From contig JAJFLQ010000008.1 of the NCBI GenBank assembly GCA_021772615.1, positions 1 to 37,644 on the forward strand: 37,644 nt of DNA. The letters are read 5' to 3'. The position numbers and the translations under genes were made by a program. This DNA is from Verrucomicrobiota bacterium. GTDB lineage: Bacteria; Verrucomicrobiota; Lentisphaeria; JABSQK01; JAJFLO01. The notes below the pieces were generated by a model. The model saw nothing but the letters and a program-made list of their open reading frames with translations, did not search any database and had not been told where the DNA came from. Numbering within the stretch: position 1 is the stretch's first letter; each line of letters starts with the position of its first letter. Positions 24,718 to 33,088 of the stretch are shown here, piece by piece.

Positions 24718-25098
24718 ATGGGAACGTTTTCAGTAAGCTGTAAAATCGAGAATCACGTGGATCGATCGAAGTCGGTGATAATACCTAAGATCCTCGTGGA
24801 TACAGGAAGCGAATTGACCTGGATTCCATCGAGCGATCTGGAGTCTATCGCGGTAACCAGAGAGAAAAAGGATCTGATGTTCGTTATGGCGAACGGACAA
24901 AAGATCACGCGAAGCGTTGGATTTGCCATTTTGGTTGTGGAGCGTGCGTTCACGATTGATGAAGTCGTTTTCGCCGAAGAAGGCGATCTATTATTGCTTG
25001 GCGCCAGGACGTTGGAAGGTCTGAATTTAACCGTGGATCCCAGTCACAAGAGATTGGTCGCTTCAGGACCGTTACCGGCGGCCTCATCGATGACGTAA
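24718..25098 (+). CDS. Retropepsin-like (clan AA) aspartic protease
   Basis: This 126-residue soluble protein has the retroviral-type catalytic motif DTGSELTWIP, with a hydrophobic run (IIPKILV) before it. Bacterial members of this family are small, act as homodimers with one Asp per subunit, and mostly lack known substrates. A later LLLLGARTLEGLNLTVD matches the second conserved region of the fold (the hydrophobic-Gly segment). ATG 24718 has GAGG six bases upstream; an in-frame ATG at 24706 has no ribosome site. The gene has lower GC than its neighbours and stands alone between the TIM-barrel gene and the glycosyltransferase, so recent acquisition is possible. The 184 bp upstream hold the promoter-like element. 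Confidence 0.88.
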   Translation: MGTFSVSCKIENHVDRSKSVIIPKILVDTGSELTWIPSSDLESIAVTREKKDLMFVMANGQKITRSVGFAILVVERAFTIDEVVFAEEGDLLLLGARTLEGLNLTVDPSHKRLVASGPLPAASSMT

Positions 25099-25419
25099 AC
25101 GGCGTACATTTAACGACTCTGCGCGAACTGTAAAGCGGTCGCCTACACCCCGGACGCGGCATGTTGAAAAAATGGGCGTTCAACCTTACAGCTCTGTCGA
25201 ACTCTGGCTCTTAGATCATCGACGTGGCTACCCGGCGAAAGCCTGGGTCAAAACTTCCGCCTAAAGGCGGTACTCAAACAGATCGATCGTCGGGCAAGAA
25301 AGCATCGGTGCGCGAGCTTTAAATTACTGCGGCATTGCCACTTATGCCACATTTATCCGACAACGAGTGCATGCAAACTTCTTGCGGAATGGAAAAAAAC
25401 TGCTGTTATCCCCTCACGG
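25099..25419. other. Intergenic stretch with two hairpins and a short basic ORF
   Basis: This is a 321-bp gap between converging genes. On the plus strand a hairpin ACCCGGC-GAAA-GCCTGGGT lies at 25230-25248 and a second, CCGCC-TAAA-GGCGG, at 25257-25270. The same bases encode a basic 32-codon frame (GTG 25224 to TAA 25322; starts VATRRKPGSKLPPKGG) without a ribosome site. It could be a gene remnant or chance. No promoter or known RNA family is recognisable. Confidence 0.4.
25249..25270 (-). terminator. Candidate terminator of the GT4 gene
   Basis: Read on the minus strand, CCGCC-TTTA-GGCGG is followed by AAGTTTT, a passable intrinsic terminator. It is about 150 bp past the GT4 stop, so a longer 3' tail would be needed. 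Confidence 0.35.
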
Positions 25420-26640
25420 TTACCGGTTCGTGCCCTTGCGCACCGACTCGACCGATTCGTTCAGGCCGACGATGAATTCAAGCAGTTTCGGCCCGTACAG
25501 GCGGTAGTCAAAATGCTGCCTGGCCGTCTCACGGCCCGCCAGCCCCACCGCTTTTGCCTTATCGCCGGCCGCCAACGCATGGCGAATCATTCGCCCATAG
25601 GCCGCGACGTCGTAGGCCGCGGCGATGAACGCATTTTCCTCGTGTCGCAAGAACGCATTTACTTCACCAACCGGCGTTGTAATCAGCGGCACCCCTGATG
25701 CCAGATATTCGCCTATCTTGTGGGGGAATCTGGCCTGGTCCTGGCGCGTGGGACGCATTGGTATGAGTAAACACCGAGCCTGTTGATACATCCGGGCCAA
25801 AGCATCGTCCGAAAGATCGCGAAATACCTGCACGGACGTGCCGAATTCCCGTTTGTCGATTTCCAGGCGCAGCCGCGCCAGCTGCGTGGGCGTGCCGTGA
25901 ATGACCAGGTACAGCGGCGGGATCGTGTCATCGAGAATCGCCTTGTAGGCGTCTAATATGAATATCACTACTTCCAGGTAATTGAGCGCTCCGCAGTACA
26001 GTATGTAGTCACGCTCGGGTTTCGGAACCGGGGCTTCAAAACGTGCCATGTCAACAAGCACGGGCATGCGTAACACCGGCTTTTGAGGATTTTTCCCAGC
26101 AACCTTCTGATGCAGTATGCGGCTTATCGGCAGTATCCCGTCCATCAGCTTTGTGGCGAGGCCATCGGAATTTTCGCCCCAAACTTCACCGAATGCGCCG
26201 GTGCCGGCCAGCGCACTCTTCAATTCAACATAATTCATTACAATACTGAACCCGAATAGTCGCGACACGATCCAGCACCTTAGACATTCGACGATGCTCA
26301 GCGTACTGATTACAGCACCGCGGATCCGCTGCCTACGGTTAATCGCTTGTACGTGTTTGAATTCTTTCAGAGCCCCGTACAGTTTATTCAGGGTTCGGCT
26401 GAGGGGATTGGTCCCTCTCAGAATTTTTCCGGAACAATATATATAGTTGATTCCGTCAGCTTCCCCGATGGGGTTAGCTGGGGCTTCCTCCCCCGGGCGA
26501 TAATTACCGGTTTTTATCAGAACAGTTACCGAAGCGCCGGCGTCGACCAGGGACTTTGCGATCAGCCTCAACCGTTGTACACCCGCTCTGCCATAGGGAA
26601 ATCCTTGACCACTGAGGAAAATGATCTGGTGATTCGCCAT
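25420..26640 (-). CDS. GT4-family glycosyltransferase
   Basis: This is a GT-B fold glycosyltransferase of 406 residues (group 1/GT4), expected to use a nucleotide sugar in the cytoplasm. The N-terminal half has the acceptor-domain pattern (IIFLSGQGFPYGRAGVQRLR-IAKSL). The C-terminal half has RDYILYCGALNY and the donor-binding segment FPHKIGEYLASGVPLITTPVGE, where Glu in KIGEYLA is the family Glu. It is transcribed away from the ATP-grasp gene; the 229-bp gap is the shared promoter region. It starts the glycoconjugate cluster, and its sugar cannot be predicted. ATG 26640 fits the family N-terminus. Confidence 0.93.
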   Translation of the reverse strand: MANHQIIFLSGQGFPYGRAGVQRLRLIAKSLVDAGASVTVLIKTGNYRPGEEAPANPIGEADGINYIYCSGKILRGTNPLSRTLNKLYGALKEFKHVQAINRRQRIRGAVISTLSIVECLRCWIVSRLFGFSIVMNYVELKSALAGTGAFGEVWGENSDGLATKLMDGILPISRILHQKVAGKNPQKPVLRMPVLVDMARFEAPVPKPERDYILYCGALNYLEVVIFILDAYKAILDDTIPPLYLVIHGTPTQLARLRLEIDKREFGTSVQVFRDLSDDALARMYQQARCLLIPMRPTRQDQARFPHKIGEYLASGVPLITTPVGEVNAFLRHEENAFIAAAYDVAAYGRMIRHALAAGDKAKAVGLAGRETARQHFDYRLYGPKLLEFIVGLNESVESVRKGTNR

Positions 26641-26734
26641 AATTGTCCCTTAACCTGATTCATTCATACAACCTCGTCGCGAGGCTGCTTAGCGTGCTTC
26701 AGATCAGCGCGTTACGGAGGTTCTGAGGTTGAAC

Positions 26735-26750
26735 AGGTAATGACTTACCT
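26735..26750. promoter_or_regulatory. Inverted repeat in the divergent promoter region
   Basis: AGGTAA at 26735-26740 and TTACCT at 26745-26750 form a perfect dyad with a four-base centre, in the 229-bp gap between the divergent GT4 and ATP-grasp genes. It could be an operator for both. No convincing -35/-10 pair could be fixed. The rest of the gap shows nothing else. Confidence 0.28.
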
Positions 26751-26869
26751 TGATATCTCGGATTCTCCGTCACGCGCTGGGATGAGGTGCGATATGTGGC
26801 CGCGGCAGAGGTCATATGAATTATTCAGGTTAAACCCCACGTCCAAAAAATGTGTCATGGAACAGTATC

Positions 26870-27919
26870 ATGTTGGTCGGAATCTACAATTTAAAGACGC
26901 CTTACGGCAAGGAACGTCCGTCCCAGATACGCTACGAGACAATCCTGGCGCATAATCACATTCCCTTCGTGCGAATCGATCCTTCGCGACCTGATTTTTG
27001 GACGACCGTACGAACTCTGGATTTGCTTGTTTTTCACTGGTCTCAATGGGATATCCATCGTCAACCTGCTCACGACCTGTTGCCGGTAATTGATAAGGAA
27101 TTGCAGATCAAGTGCTTTCCGAACTGGAACACATGCTGGCATTATGACGACAAGGTGAAGCAATATTGCCTGCTGAAAGCAAGGGAATTCCCGATCGTCG
27201 AAAGCTTTGTATTCTGGGACAAGCACGCTGCCATAAACTGGCTGGAAGGGGCCGAGCTGCCGACAATATTTAAGTTGCGCTGCGGCGCTGCTTCGAGCAA
27301 TGTCATTAAAGTATCGTCACGGGAGCACGGTCGGCGGCTTATCAACCGGATGTTTGGTCGCGGGATCTGCCCGGACTACTTTTTCGATTCAAACAACGTT
27401 CGCGTTCGTCAATTCAACCTCGGATTCGAGTTGCGCCGCATCGCCGGACGTGCCTGGCGATTGATAAAGGGTTTGGACACCAGGCTACACTGGCGCATTG
27501 AGAAAAATTACGTTCTTTTCCAAAAATTTCTGCCCGACAATGTATTCGATACCCGAGTCACCGTCATCGGCGAACGTGCCTTCGGATTTCGGCGCTTCGT
27601 ACGTGCAAACGATTTTCGGGCGTCCGGCAGCGGGTCTATCGACTACGACATCCATGCCATCGACATGCGATGCGTGCGGATCGCCCTGGATATTTCGCGA
27701 GAAATGGGCTATCAATCGATGGCCTATGATTTTCTGATCAACGAAGATAATGCCCCGCAGTTTTGCGAAATCAGCTATACCTACGACTCAGACGCCATAT
27801 ACCGATGTCCGGGATACTGGGATTCGAAACTGACGTTTCATGAAGGCAACTACTGGCCCGAGTATTTACAACTTCAGGACGTATTGGAATGCGCAGAGCT
27901 TAAACAGCCGGACCTCTGA
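26870..27919 (+). CDS. ATP-grasp-like ligase of the glycoconjugate cluster
   Basis: This 349-residue protein of ATP-grasp (RimK-like) type would form a carboxylate-amine or related bond at the cost of ATP. A Rossmann-like N-terminal domain (MLVGIYNLKTPYGKERPSQI) is followed by the nucleotide-binding Lys segment (IFKLRCGAASSNVIKV), a strand with VLFQKFLPDNVFDTRVTVIG, and the metal-binding region MAYDFLINEDNAPQFCEIS. The usual final Glu-x-Asn reads Glu-Ile-Ser here. ATP-grasp proteins in polysaccharide loci often add amino acids or build sugar carboxamides; no substrate can be assigned. ATG 26870 is preferred over GTG 26852; neither has a clear ribosome site. Confidence 0.82.
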   Translation: MLVGIYNLKTPYGKERPSQIRYETILAHNHIPFVRIDPSRPDFWTTVRTLDLLVFHWSQWDIHRQPAHDLLPVIDKELQIKCFPNWNTCWHYDDKVKQYCLLKAREFPIVESFVFWDKHAAINWLEGAELPTIFKLRCGAASSNVIKVSSREHGRRLINRMFGRGICPDYFFDSNNVRVRQFNLGFELRRIAGRAWRLIKGLDTRLHWRIEKNYVLFQKFLPDNVFDTRVTVIGERAFGFRRFVRANDFRASGSGSIDYDIHAIDMRCVRIALDISREMGYQSMAYDFLINEDNAPQFCEISYTYDSDAIYRCPGYWDSKLTFHEGNYWPEYLQLQDVLECAELKQPDL

Positions 27920-28495
27920 CCGAACCGCTTGAGATCGTGGAGTATTCTCGATGCCGCAGCACGACGGACGGGCTTCAATTAACGCCGAATTCGCGAGACT
28001 TTTTGGAACGCCGCGATAAAAAAACCGTCAATACACATGACGGGATTCGGCGTTGCCGGGCGGTCGTTTCGCGAGCTGTACAGACACGTCTCCAGTACAT
28101 GTGAGACATATTCGGTCCTTTCATTACGGCTTTATCTTGTGACGCCGTGTAAGACATTGACTTGCACCGCCGCTGTTATGGCGTTAGAATCGCCGGGAAG
28201 GGATTTGATCGAATGGCCCCCAACTGCATGTACCGCACAGATCAGCGCCGCTGCGGGGTTCGCCAGATCAACTTTATTCCATGCGATGTACCGTGCCAGT
28301 TGCGCGGCGCGCGCGGCGCGAGCAAGATAAAGTGGCAGTGAAACTATTTCGAGCATCTATTATTTAGGAAACGGAAATCCGCCATGGCGGATTTCCGTGA
28401 TCATAGACGTATGCCTAATTCAGGACACCCCAGGCATGGAACAACGTCCGCGCATTAACGTACTCATGATATACGGGTAAAATGAAGGTCACATT
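27920..28495. other. 576-bp intergenic region before the fusion gene
   Basis: This stretch holds no gene that I accept. It contains a 28-bp palindrome (28371-28398), a possible promoter TTGCAC (28162-28167) with TAGAAT (28185-28190) at a 17-bp spacer, and a GC-alternating run near 28305-28320. The -10 is good but the -35 is poor. A leader of about 300 bases would follow if that promoter is real. Confidence 0.45.
28371..28398. promoter_or_regulatory. Perfect 28-bp palindrome upstream of the KAS III fusion gene
   Basis: The half-site ACGGAAATCCGCCA is followed directly by its exact reverse complement, with no mismatch and no spacer. It ends 97 bp before the TTG start of the fusion gene. As DNA it is an ideal operator for a dimeric repressor; as RNA it folds into a 12-bp hairpin with a CATG loop. 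There is no T-run after it, which argues against a simple terminator. Confidence 0.6.
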
Positions 28496-31400
28496 TTGAT
28501 TGTAAGCGAATCGACACCAGGCGTCGATCTTGGGCTCCGCGACGCGTTACCGCGAAAAACACAACACCTTTCCGAGTGTTACCGCCACATGGTGACGGCG
28601 CGGGAAATTGATGCCGTCGAAGAAGAATATGTTCAAAGAGGCGATGCGTTTTTTCATGTCTCCGGAGCGGGTCACGAATCTGCCGCCGTCCTGAATCCGC
28701 ACCTCGCGCCAGCCGACTGGTTACACTGTCACTACCGTGACAAGGCGCTCATGCTCGCACGTGGTATTGACACTGAGATGTTTTTCTACAGTCTCTTTGC
28801 CAAGGATGCCTCAGATTCCAAAGGGCGGCAGATGAACGCCCATATGTCCAGCCCGGATCATAACATCATGAGTCTGGTCGGGCCGGTCGGAAACAACGTG
28901 CTGCAGGCCGCGGGCGTCGCCATGGAAATTCGCGATACGCCCGGCGCGCCAATCGTCGTCTGCAGCATCGGCGACGGAACCAGCCAACAGGGCGAAGCCT
29001 TAGAGGGCATCGCCGAAGCCGTCCGCTGGCAGCTTCCGGTCCTGTTCTTGGTCGAGGACAACAGTTATTCGATATCCACGAAGACGCACGAAAAGACCTT
29101 TTTCTCACTTCCAGGCGATGATCCAGACACCTTCTACGGTCTCAAGGTCCAGCGTATCAGCGGTCGCTGCGCCGAATCGTGCTATGATCACTTTGGCGCC
29201 GTCGTGCAGGCGATGCGCGCAGACCGCAAACCCGCGCTCGTAGTGATGACAACCGAACGCCTGTCGAGCCACACCAATGCGGACGACCACGATGTGTATC
29301 GTACAGCAGCGGAGATTGAGCGGGCGTGTTCCGATCATGATCCGATTCCGATCCTCGAAACCTATCTGATAAAGGAAGGCTGTTCTACGGCGCGCCTTTG
29401 TGAATTGCGGGAGCAGGTCAAACGTGATGTACGAGCGGCAGCGACGCTGGCGCGACGAAGTCCGGATCCTTCGCCTGCTTTCGATGCCAAACGCCCTCTG
29501 CTCCCCGAGTTGCTGGCGCCGCGTTCATGCGGCATCCCGTCGAATGGTGCGACAACCACGATGCGTGAGGCGATCCGAGACGTGTTGCATCGTCATATGC
29601 AATGCAACGCCCGCGTGACGCTGTACGGAGAAGATATCGAGGACCCTAAAGGCGATGTATTCGGCGTCACCAGAGGATTAACGGAGACATTTCCCGATCA
29701 GGTCCAAAATTCGCCACTCACGGAGTCCACAATAATCGGCGTTTCCATCGGACGCGCCCTGGCTGGCGGACGACCGGTTGCCTTTCTTCAGTTCGCCGAT
29801 TTTCTGCCCTTGGCGTACAACCAGATTATTTCCGAGCTGGGATCAATGTACTGGCGCACCAACGGCGGCTGGCAATGCCCCGTAATCGTGATGATCACGT
29901 GTGGCGGATACCGGCCGGGCCTGGGTCCGTTTCATGCACAGACACTGGAATCGGTAGCTGCGCATACGCCGGGTATCGACGTCTTTATGCCGTCCGCCGC
30001 CGACGACGCCGCCGGCCTCCTGAACTTTGCCTTCGAGTCCAACCGGCCGACGCTGTTTTTCTATCCCAAGAGCTGTTTGAATGAACGCAGTCCTGCCGGC
30101 CCCGACCTGGCCACATGCCGTACGCCGGCCGGCGTCGCCAGAGTGTTGTGCACCGGCGCCGACATGACGTTCGTCGCATGGGGAAATACGGTAAAACTGT
30201 GCCGTAATGCCGCAGAAATCCTGAATACCAGGGACGTTGAGTCGACGGTGATCGATCTGCGCAGCCTGTCGCCATGGGACGAGGATTGTGTCCTGCGTTC
30301 GGTGCGGCAGACACGGAAGCTGCTGGTTGCACACGAAGACAACAAGACCTGTGGTATGGGCGCCGAGATACTGGCGACGGTGGCAGAAAAGGCCGGCGTC
30401 CCGGTTGAGATGGTCCGTGTCGCGCGCAGCGACACCTACGTGCCCTTTCATTTTGCCAATCAACTGGAGGTGTTGCCGTCGTTCAAGGAGATCCTCACCC
30501 GGGCTGCGTCATTGTTTGACCTCGACATTGAATGGGAGAAGGCCGACGGGGAAAGCAGCGATGTTGTCACTGTTGAGGCGATCGGAGCAAGCCCGGCAGA
30601 CGAATCGGTGACCGTCGCAAGCTGGCTCGTAAAGGAAGGCGATACCGTCGCCGAAGGGCAGGAACTCGCGTCTGTCGAAACCGACAAATCATCGGTTGAA
30701 ATCGTGTCGCCGGTAACGGGTGACGTGGCAGCGATCCTTGTCCCGGAGGGCGGCACGGTGAAGGTCGGCACGCCGCTGCTCAAGATTCACGTTGACGGTG
30801 CGCATGATCAGTCGGAAAAACCGCTGAGCCGCGAAATGCCTGGCACCCCGGTCTTCACGTCGCGGCCAAGGCCAACGACAACGATCGCGCGGGTACCGGC
30901 GTCCGCGACTCGACAAACCGTAAAGATCGGCATCCGCGGTGTCGGCACGGCAACAGGTTCGCGCCGCGTAGACAACGAGGAACTTGCAGCAACATTTTCC
31001 GACAAATCCGCTGCCGACATATTTCGGGGAACCGGCATTCTGAGCCGGTATTGGATCGGTCCGGAAGAAACGGCATTGTCGCTGGCAGTCACTGCCTGCA
31101 GGCAGGTGCTGGAAGCCCGCGACCTCGACGTGCCGGATTTGGATATGATCATTTGTTGCACCGGCACACCCGGGTTGGCAACGCCCTCGCTGGCGTGCCG
31201 GATTCTGCATGCGCTTGCGCCCGATGGCGCGGAGTGTCCAGCCTACGACATCCTGGCGGCGTGTTCGGGTTATCTCTACGGCCTCCAGGCAGCCTATAAT
31301 TTCCTGCAGGAGAAACCCGGGGGCCAGGTGCTCCTGATAACGTCCGAGGTATTGTCGGAGAAACTGGATCCGAACGATTTCAATACGGCGATCATTTTCG

Positions 31401-31879
31401 GCGACGCCGCCACAGCCACGCTGGTATGCGGCGGTGATCACAACGATTTTTCCTCATGCCGGGTTCATCTGGGCCAACCCGTTTTGTCCGCGACCGGCGA
31501 GTCCGGGGCGCTGCTGCGCCTGCCCCTTGACGACGGCCATATCGCAATGGACGGCTCCAAGGTATTCTCAGAAGGCGTCCGTAAGATGATACGAATCCTG
31601 AAGCGCGCCTGCAAGGCGGGCGGCATCGCACCCGCGGCGTTGGATTTGATCATACCGCACCAGGCAAATTCCCGCATCATCAATGCGATACGCAACCGGC
31701 TGGAATTGCCGGAAGATCGAATTTATACCAATATCGAAAATCTCGGTAACACCTCGTCGAGCACGATCCCGTTGTGCCTGGCCGATTTATTGGATTCTGC
31801 CCAAACAGGTCAAACCTGGGGACTCACAGCATTTGGCGGCGGATTCACATACGGCGCCTGCCTGATGTACATTGACTAG
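28496..31879 (+). CDS. E1alpha-E1beta-lipoyl-KAS III fusion (2-oxoacid to ketosynthase)
   Basis: This 1127-residue protein has four parts. E1alpha (about 1-345) carries the thiamine-diphosphate motif GDGTSQQGEALEG from G159 to N189 (VEDN). E1beta (355-680) has GEDIEDPKGDVFGVTRGL, QFADFLPLAYNQI and HED. A lipoyl domain (690-767) has K731 in VETDKSSVE. A ketosynthase III domain (808-1127) has the full catalytic triad: C923 in AACSG, H1055 in PHQAN and N1085 in GNTSSS. It would decarboxylate a branched-chain or related 2-oxoacid, put the acyl group on lipoate, and condense it with malonyl-ACP. There is no E2 acyltransferase domain and no E3 nearby, so the acyl route to Cys923 is unexplained. TTG 28496 has AAGG seven bases upstream. 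The domain calls are secure; substrate and flow are inferred. Confidence 0.93.
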   Translation: MIVSESTPGVDLGLRDALPRKTQHLSECYRHMVTAREIDAVEEEYVQRGDAFFHVSGAGHESAAVLNPHLAPADWLHCHYRDKALMLARGIDTEMFFYSLFAKDASDSKGRQMNAHMSSPDHNIMSLVGPVGNNVLQAAGVAMEIRDTPGAPIVVCSIGDGTSQQGEALEGIAEAVRWQLPVLFLVEDNSYSISTKTHEKTFFSLPGDDPDTFYGLKVQRISGRCAESCYDHFGAVVQAMRADRKPALVVMTTERLSSHTNADDHDVYRTAAEIERACSDHDPIPILETYLIKEGCSTARLCELREQVKRDVRAAATLARRSPDPSPAFDAKRPLLPELLAPRSCGIPSNGATTTMREAIRDVLHRHMQCNARVTLYGEDIEDPKGDVFGVTRGLTETFPDQVQNSPLTESTIIGVSIGRALAGGRPVAFLQFADFLPLAYNQIISELGSMYWRTNGGWQCPVIVMITCGGYRPGLGPFHAQTLESVAAHTPGIDVFMPSAADDAAGLLNFAFESNRPTLFFYPKSCLNERSPAGPDLATCRTPAGVARVLCTGADMTFVAWGNTVKLCRNAAEILNTRDVESTVIDLRSLSPWDEDCVLRSVRQTRKLLVAHEDNKTCGMGAEILATVAEKAGVPVEMVRVARSDTYVPFHFANQLEVLPSFKEILTRAASLFDLDIEWEKADGESSDVVTVEAIGASPADESVTVASWLVKEGDTVAEGQELASVETDKSSVEIVSPVTGDVAAILVPEGGTVKVGTPLLKIHVDGAHDQSEKPLSREMPGTPVFTSRPRPTTTIARVPASATRQTVKIGIRGVGTATGSRRVDNEELAATFSDKSAADIFRGTGILSRYWIGPEETALSLAVTACRQVLEARDLDVPDLDMIICCTGTPGLATPSLACRILHALAPDGAECPAYDILAACSGYLYGLQAAYNFLQEKPGGQVLLITSEVLSEKLDPNDFNTAIIFGDAATATLVCGGDHNDFSSCRVHLGQPVLSATGESGALLRLPLDDGHIAMDGSKVFSEGVRKMIRILKRACKAGGIAPAALDLIIPHQANSRIINAIRNRLELPEDRIYTNIENLGNTSSSTIPLCLADLLDSAQTGQTWGLTAFGGGFTYGACLMYID

Positions 31880-32969
31880 CCGAATTGCGATTGTCATTGT
31901 CCACTACCACACGCCGCATCTGCTCACGCGTGCGGTCGATGCGTTGCGGCTCGACCTCGCAAGCAGCGGTCTCTCCGCCCATATCATTGTCGTCGACAAC
32001 GGCAGCAACAGTCCGAACTGGGAATGGACGGACTCCGCTGATGTCACCGTGCTCGCGCCGGGAAAAAACCTGGGGTACGCAGGCGGCGTAAATCTCGGAG
32101 TCGCCCATTCCGACGCAGACATCTTTGTTCTGATGAACCCGGATGTGGAGGTTTTTCCTGGCTGCCTCTCGGCCTTAATCAACGAAATCGACCGTGGCAC
32201 ACCCGTCGTCGGTCCCCGGCTCTACTGGGATGAGACCCGAAAAATCCTCCTTCCGCCCCGAGAAGAAAACACACGACGTTTTACATTATTGGCATATCTG
32301 GGATCGTTCAGCGAGCGCGCCGCACGGCAGGCACGGCGACAATGGCGAAGGCTCGCCGCGAAACATTGGCTGGCCTCGGAGCCGGTCCAGAGTTACGCTC
32401 TCAGCGGTTCCATACTGGCCGTACACAGCAGTGCGTGGGATGCTGTGGGGCCATTCGATAGCGGCTTCATGATGTATTTCGAGGAGACCGACTGGTTTGA
32501 ACGCCTGAAACGCGAAGGCCTGCAGGCGGCCTATGTTCCACAGGCAACAGCGTGGCACCGCTACGCCCAGAGTACGGTAAACGAACCTCAGAGCGAACGA
32601 TGGTTCAGAGATTCCGACAGGCGATTCCAGGACCGTTACTACGGGGCCTGGTTCAGATTGTTCATGTCATTGATGCCGGAGAACGGAGGATACCGGCAGG
32701 CCGTATTCCAACAGGCCGGTACGTGTCCGGAGATAGAATTGCCCGCCCCCGCCGCGAACCCGATATTTCCACTGCAGGTTGAGATATCGCCAAGCCCGTC
32801 GGGAATACCTGCCGGCGCCGCGTTGGTCACCGACCGAACACAAACGACGTGGCTGTTCCCGGAACAGGTATGGAACGGCGCCGCACCGGGTACATACTAC
32901 ATACGTGTGGTCGACCAGTCCGACGCCGAAGTCGGCGCACGATGCACGACAAAAACGTCGTCCTCCTGA
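31872..32969 (+). CDS. GT2-family glycosyltransferase (rhamnosyltransferase-like)
   Basis: This 365-residue GT-A enzyme uses a nucleotide sugar. The N-terminus reads IAIVIVHYHTPHLLTRAVDAL, followed by IIVVDNGSNS, the NLGYAGGVNLG motif and the metal-binding FVLMNPDVEV (a DxD variant), then a later MMYFEETDWFERLKREG segment typical of the rhamnosyl/dTDP-sugar GT2 type. About 70 extra C-terminal residues have a beta-rich look (GTYYIRVVDQSDAEVG). TTG 31872 overlaps the stop of the KAS III fusion by eight bases and is the only workable start, so the two are translationally coupled. Donor and acceptor are unknown. Confidence 0.92.
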   Translation: MTSRIAIVIVHYHTPHLLTRAVDALRLDLASSGLSAHIIVVDNGSNSPNWEWTDSADVTVLAPGKNLGYAGGVNLGVAHSDADIFVLMNPDVEVFPGCLSALINEIDRGTPVVGPRLYWDETRKILLPPREENTRRFTLLAYLGSFSERAARQARRQWRRLAAKHWLASEPVQSYALSGSILAVHSSAWDAVGPFDSGFMMYFEETDWFERLKREGLQAAYVPQATAWHRYAQSTVNEPQSERWFRDSDRRFQDRYYGAWFRLFMSLMPENGGYRQAVFQQAGTCPEIELPAPAANPIFPLQVEISPSPSGIPAGAALVTDRTQTTWLFPEQVWNGAAPGTYYIRVVDQSDAEVGARCTTKTSSS

Positions 32970-33088
32970 CGGCGCCGGCAGGCGGGGCGTCGAGTCAAAG
33001 ATTCTCGCCGGACCGTGAACGCCAAAGAAATCCTTCAGCGTATGACATTGAGCAACGGCTCGCGCAACACCATGGTATCGGGTCATGA
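32942..33088 (+). CDS. 48-residue small ORF between GT2 and GNAT
   Basis: ATG 32942 lies inside the end of the GT2 gene (28-bp overlap), and its stop overlaps the GNAT start as ATGA (33085-33088). It encodes MHDKNVVLLTAPAGGASSQR and 28 further hydrophilic residues (basic, Gln-rich). I see no domain and no ribosome site. The ATGA junction on one side and the overlap on the other suit a coupling ORF, but chance reading through a 115-bp gap is also possible. Confidence 0.35.
   Translation: MHDKNVVLLTAPAGGASSQRFSPDRERQRNPSAYDIEQRLAQHHGIGS

Noticed and set aside
25226..25300. c-di-GMP-I riboswitch
   Set aside because: Hairpin order is similar, but the conserved core bases and third stem are not present, and no regulated gene starts downstream on the same strand.
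26740..26955. 71-codon ORF at the start of the ATP-grasp gene
   Set aside because: Its second half is another frame of the ATP-grasp coding sequence, and there is no domain or conserved feature.
28037..28356. Overlapping ORFs of 97 codons (plus) and 74 codons (minus) in the intergenic region
   Set aside because: Neither has a ribosome site or recognisable domain; the Ala/Arg-rich peptides follow from the local CG-alternating sequence.
30689..31441. 250-codon minus-strand ORF inside the KAS III fusion
   Set aside because: Shadow frame of the lipoyl and KAS III coding region.
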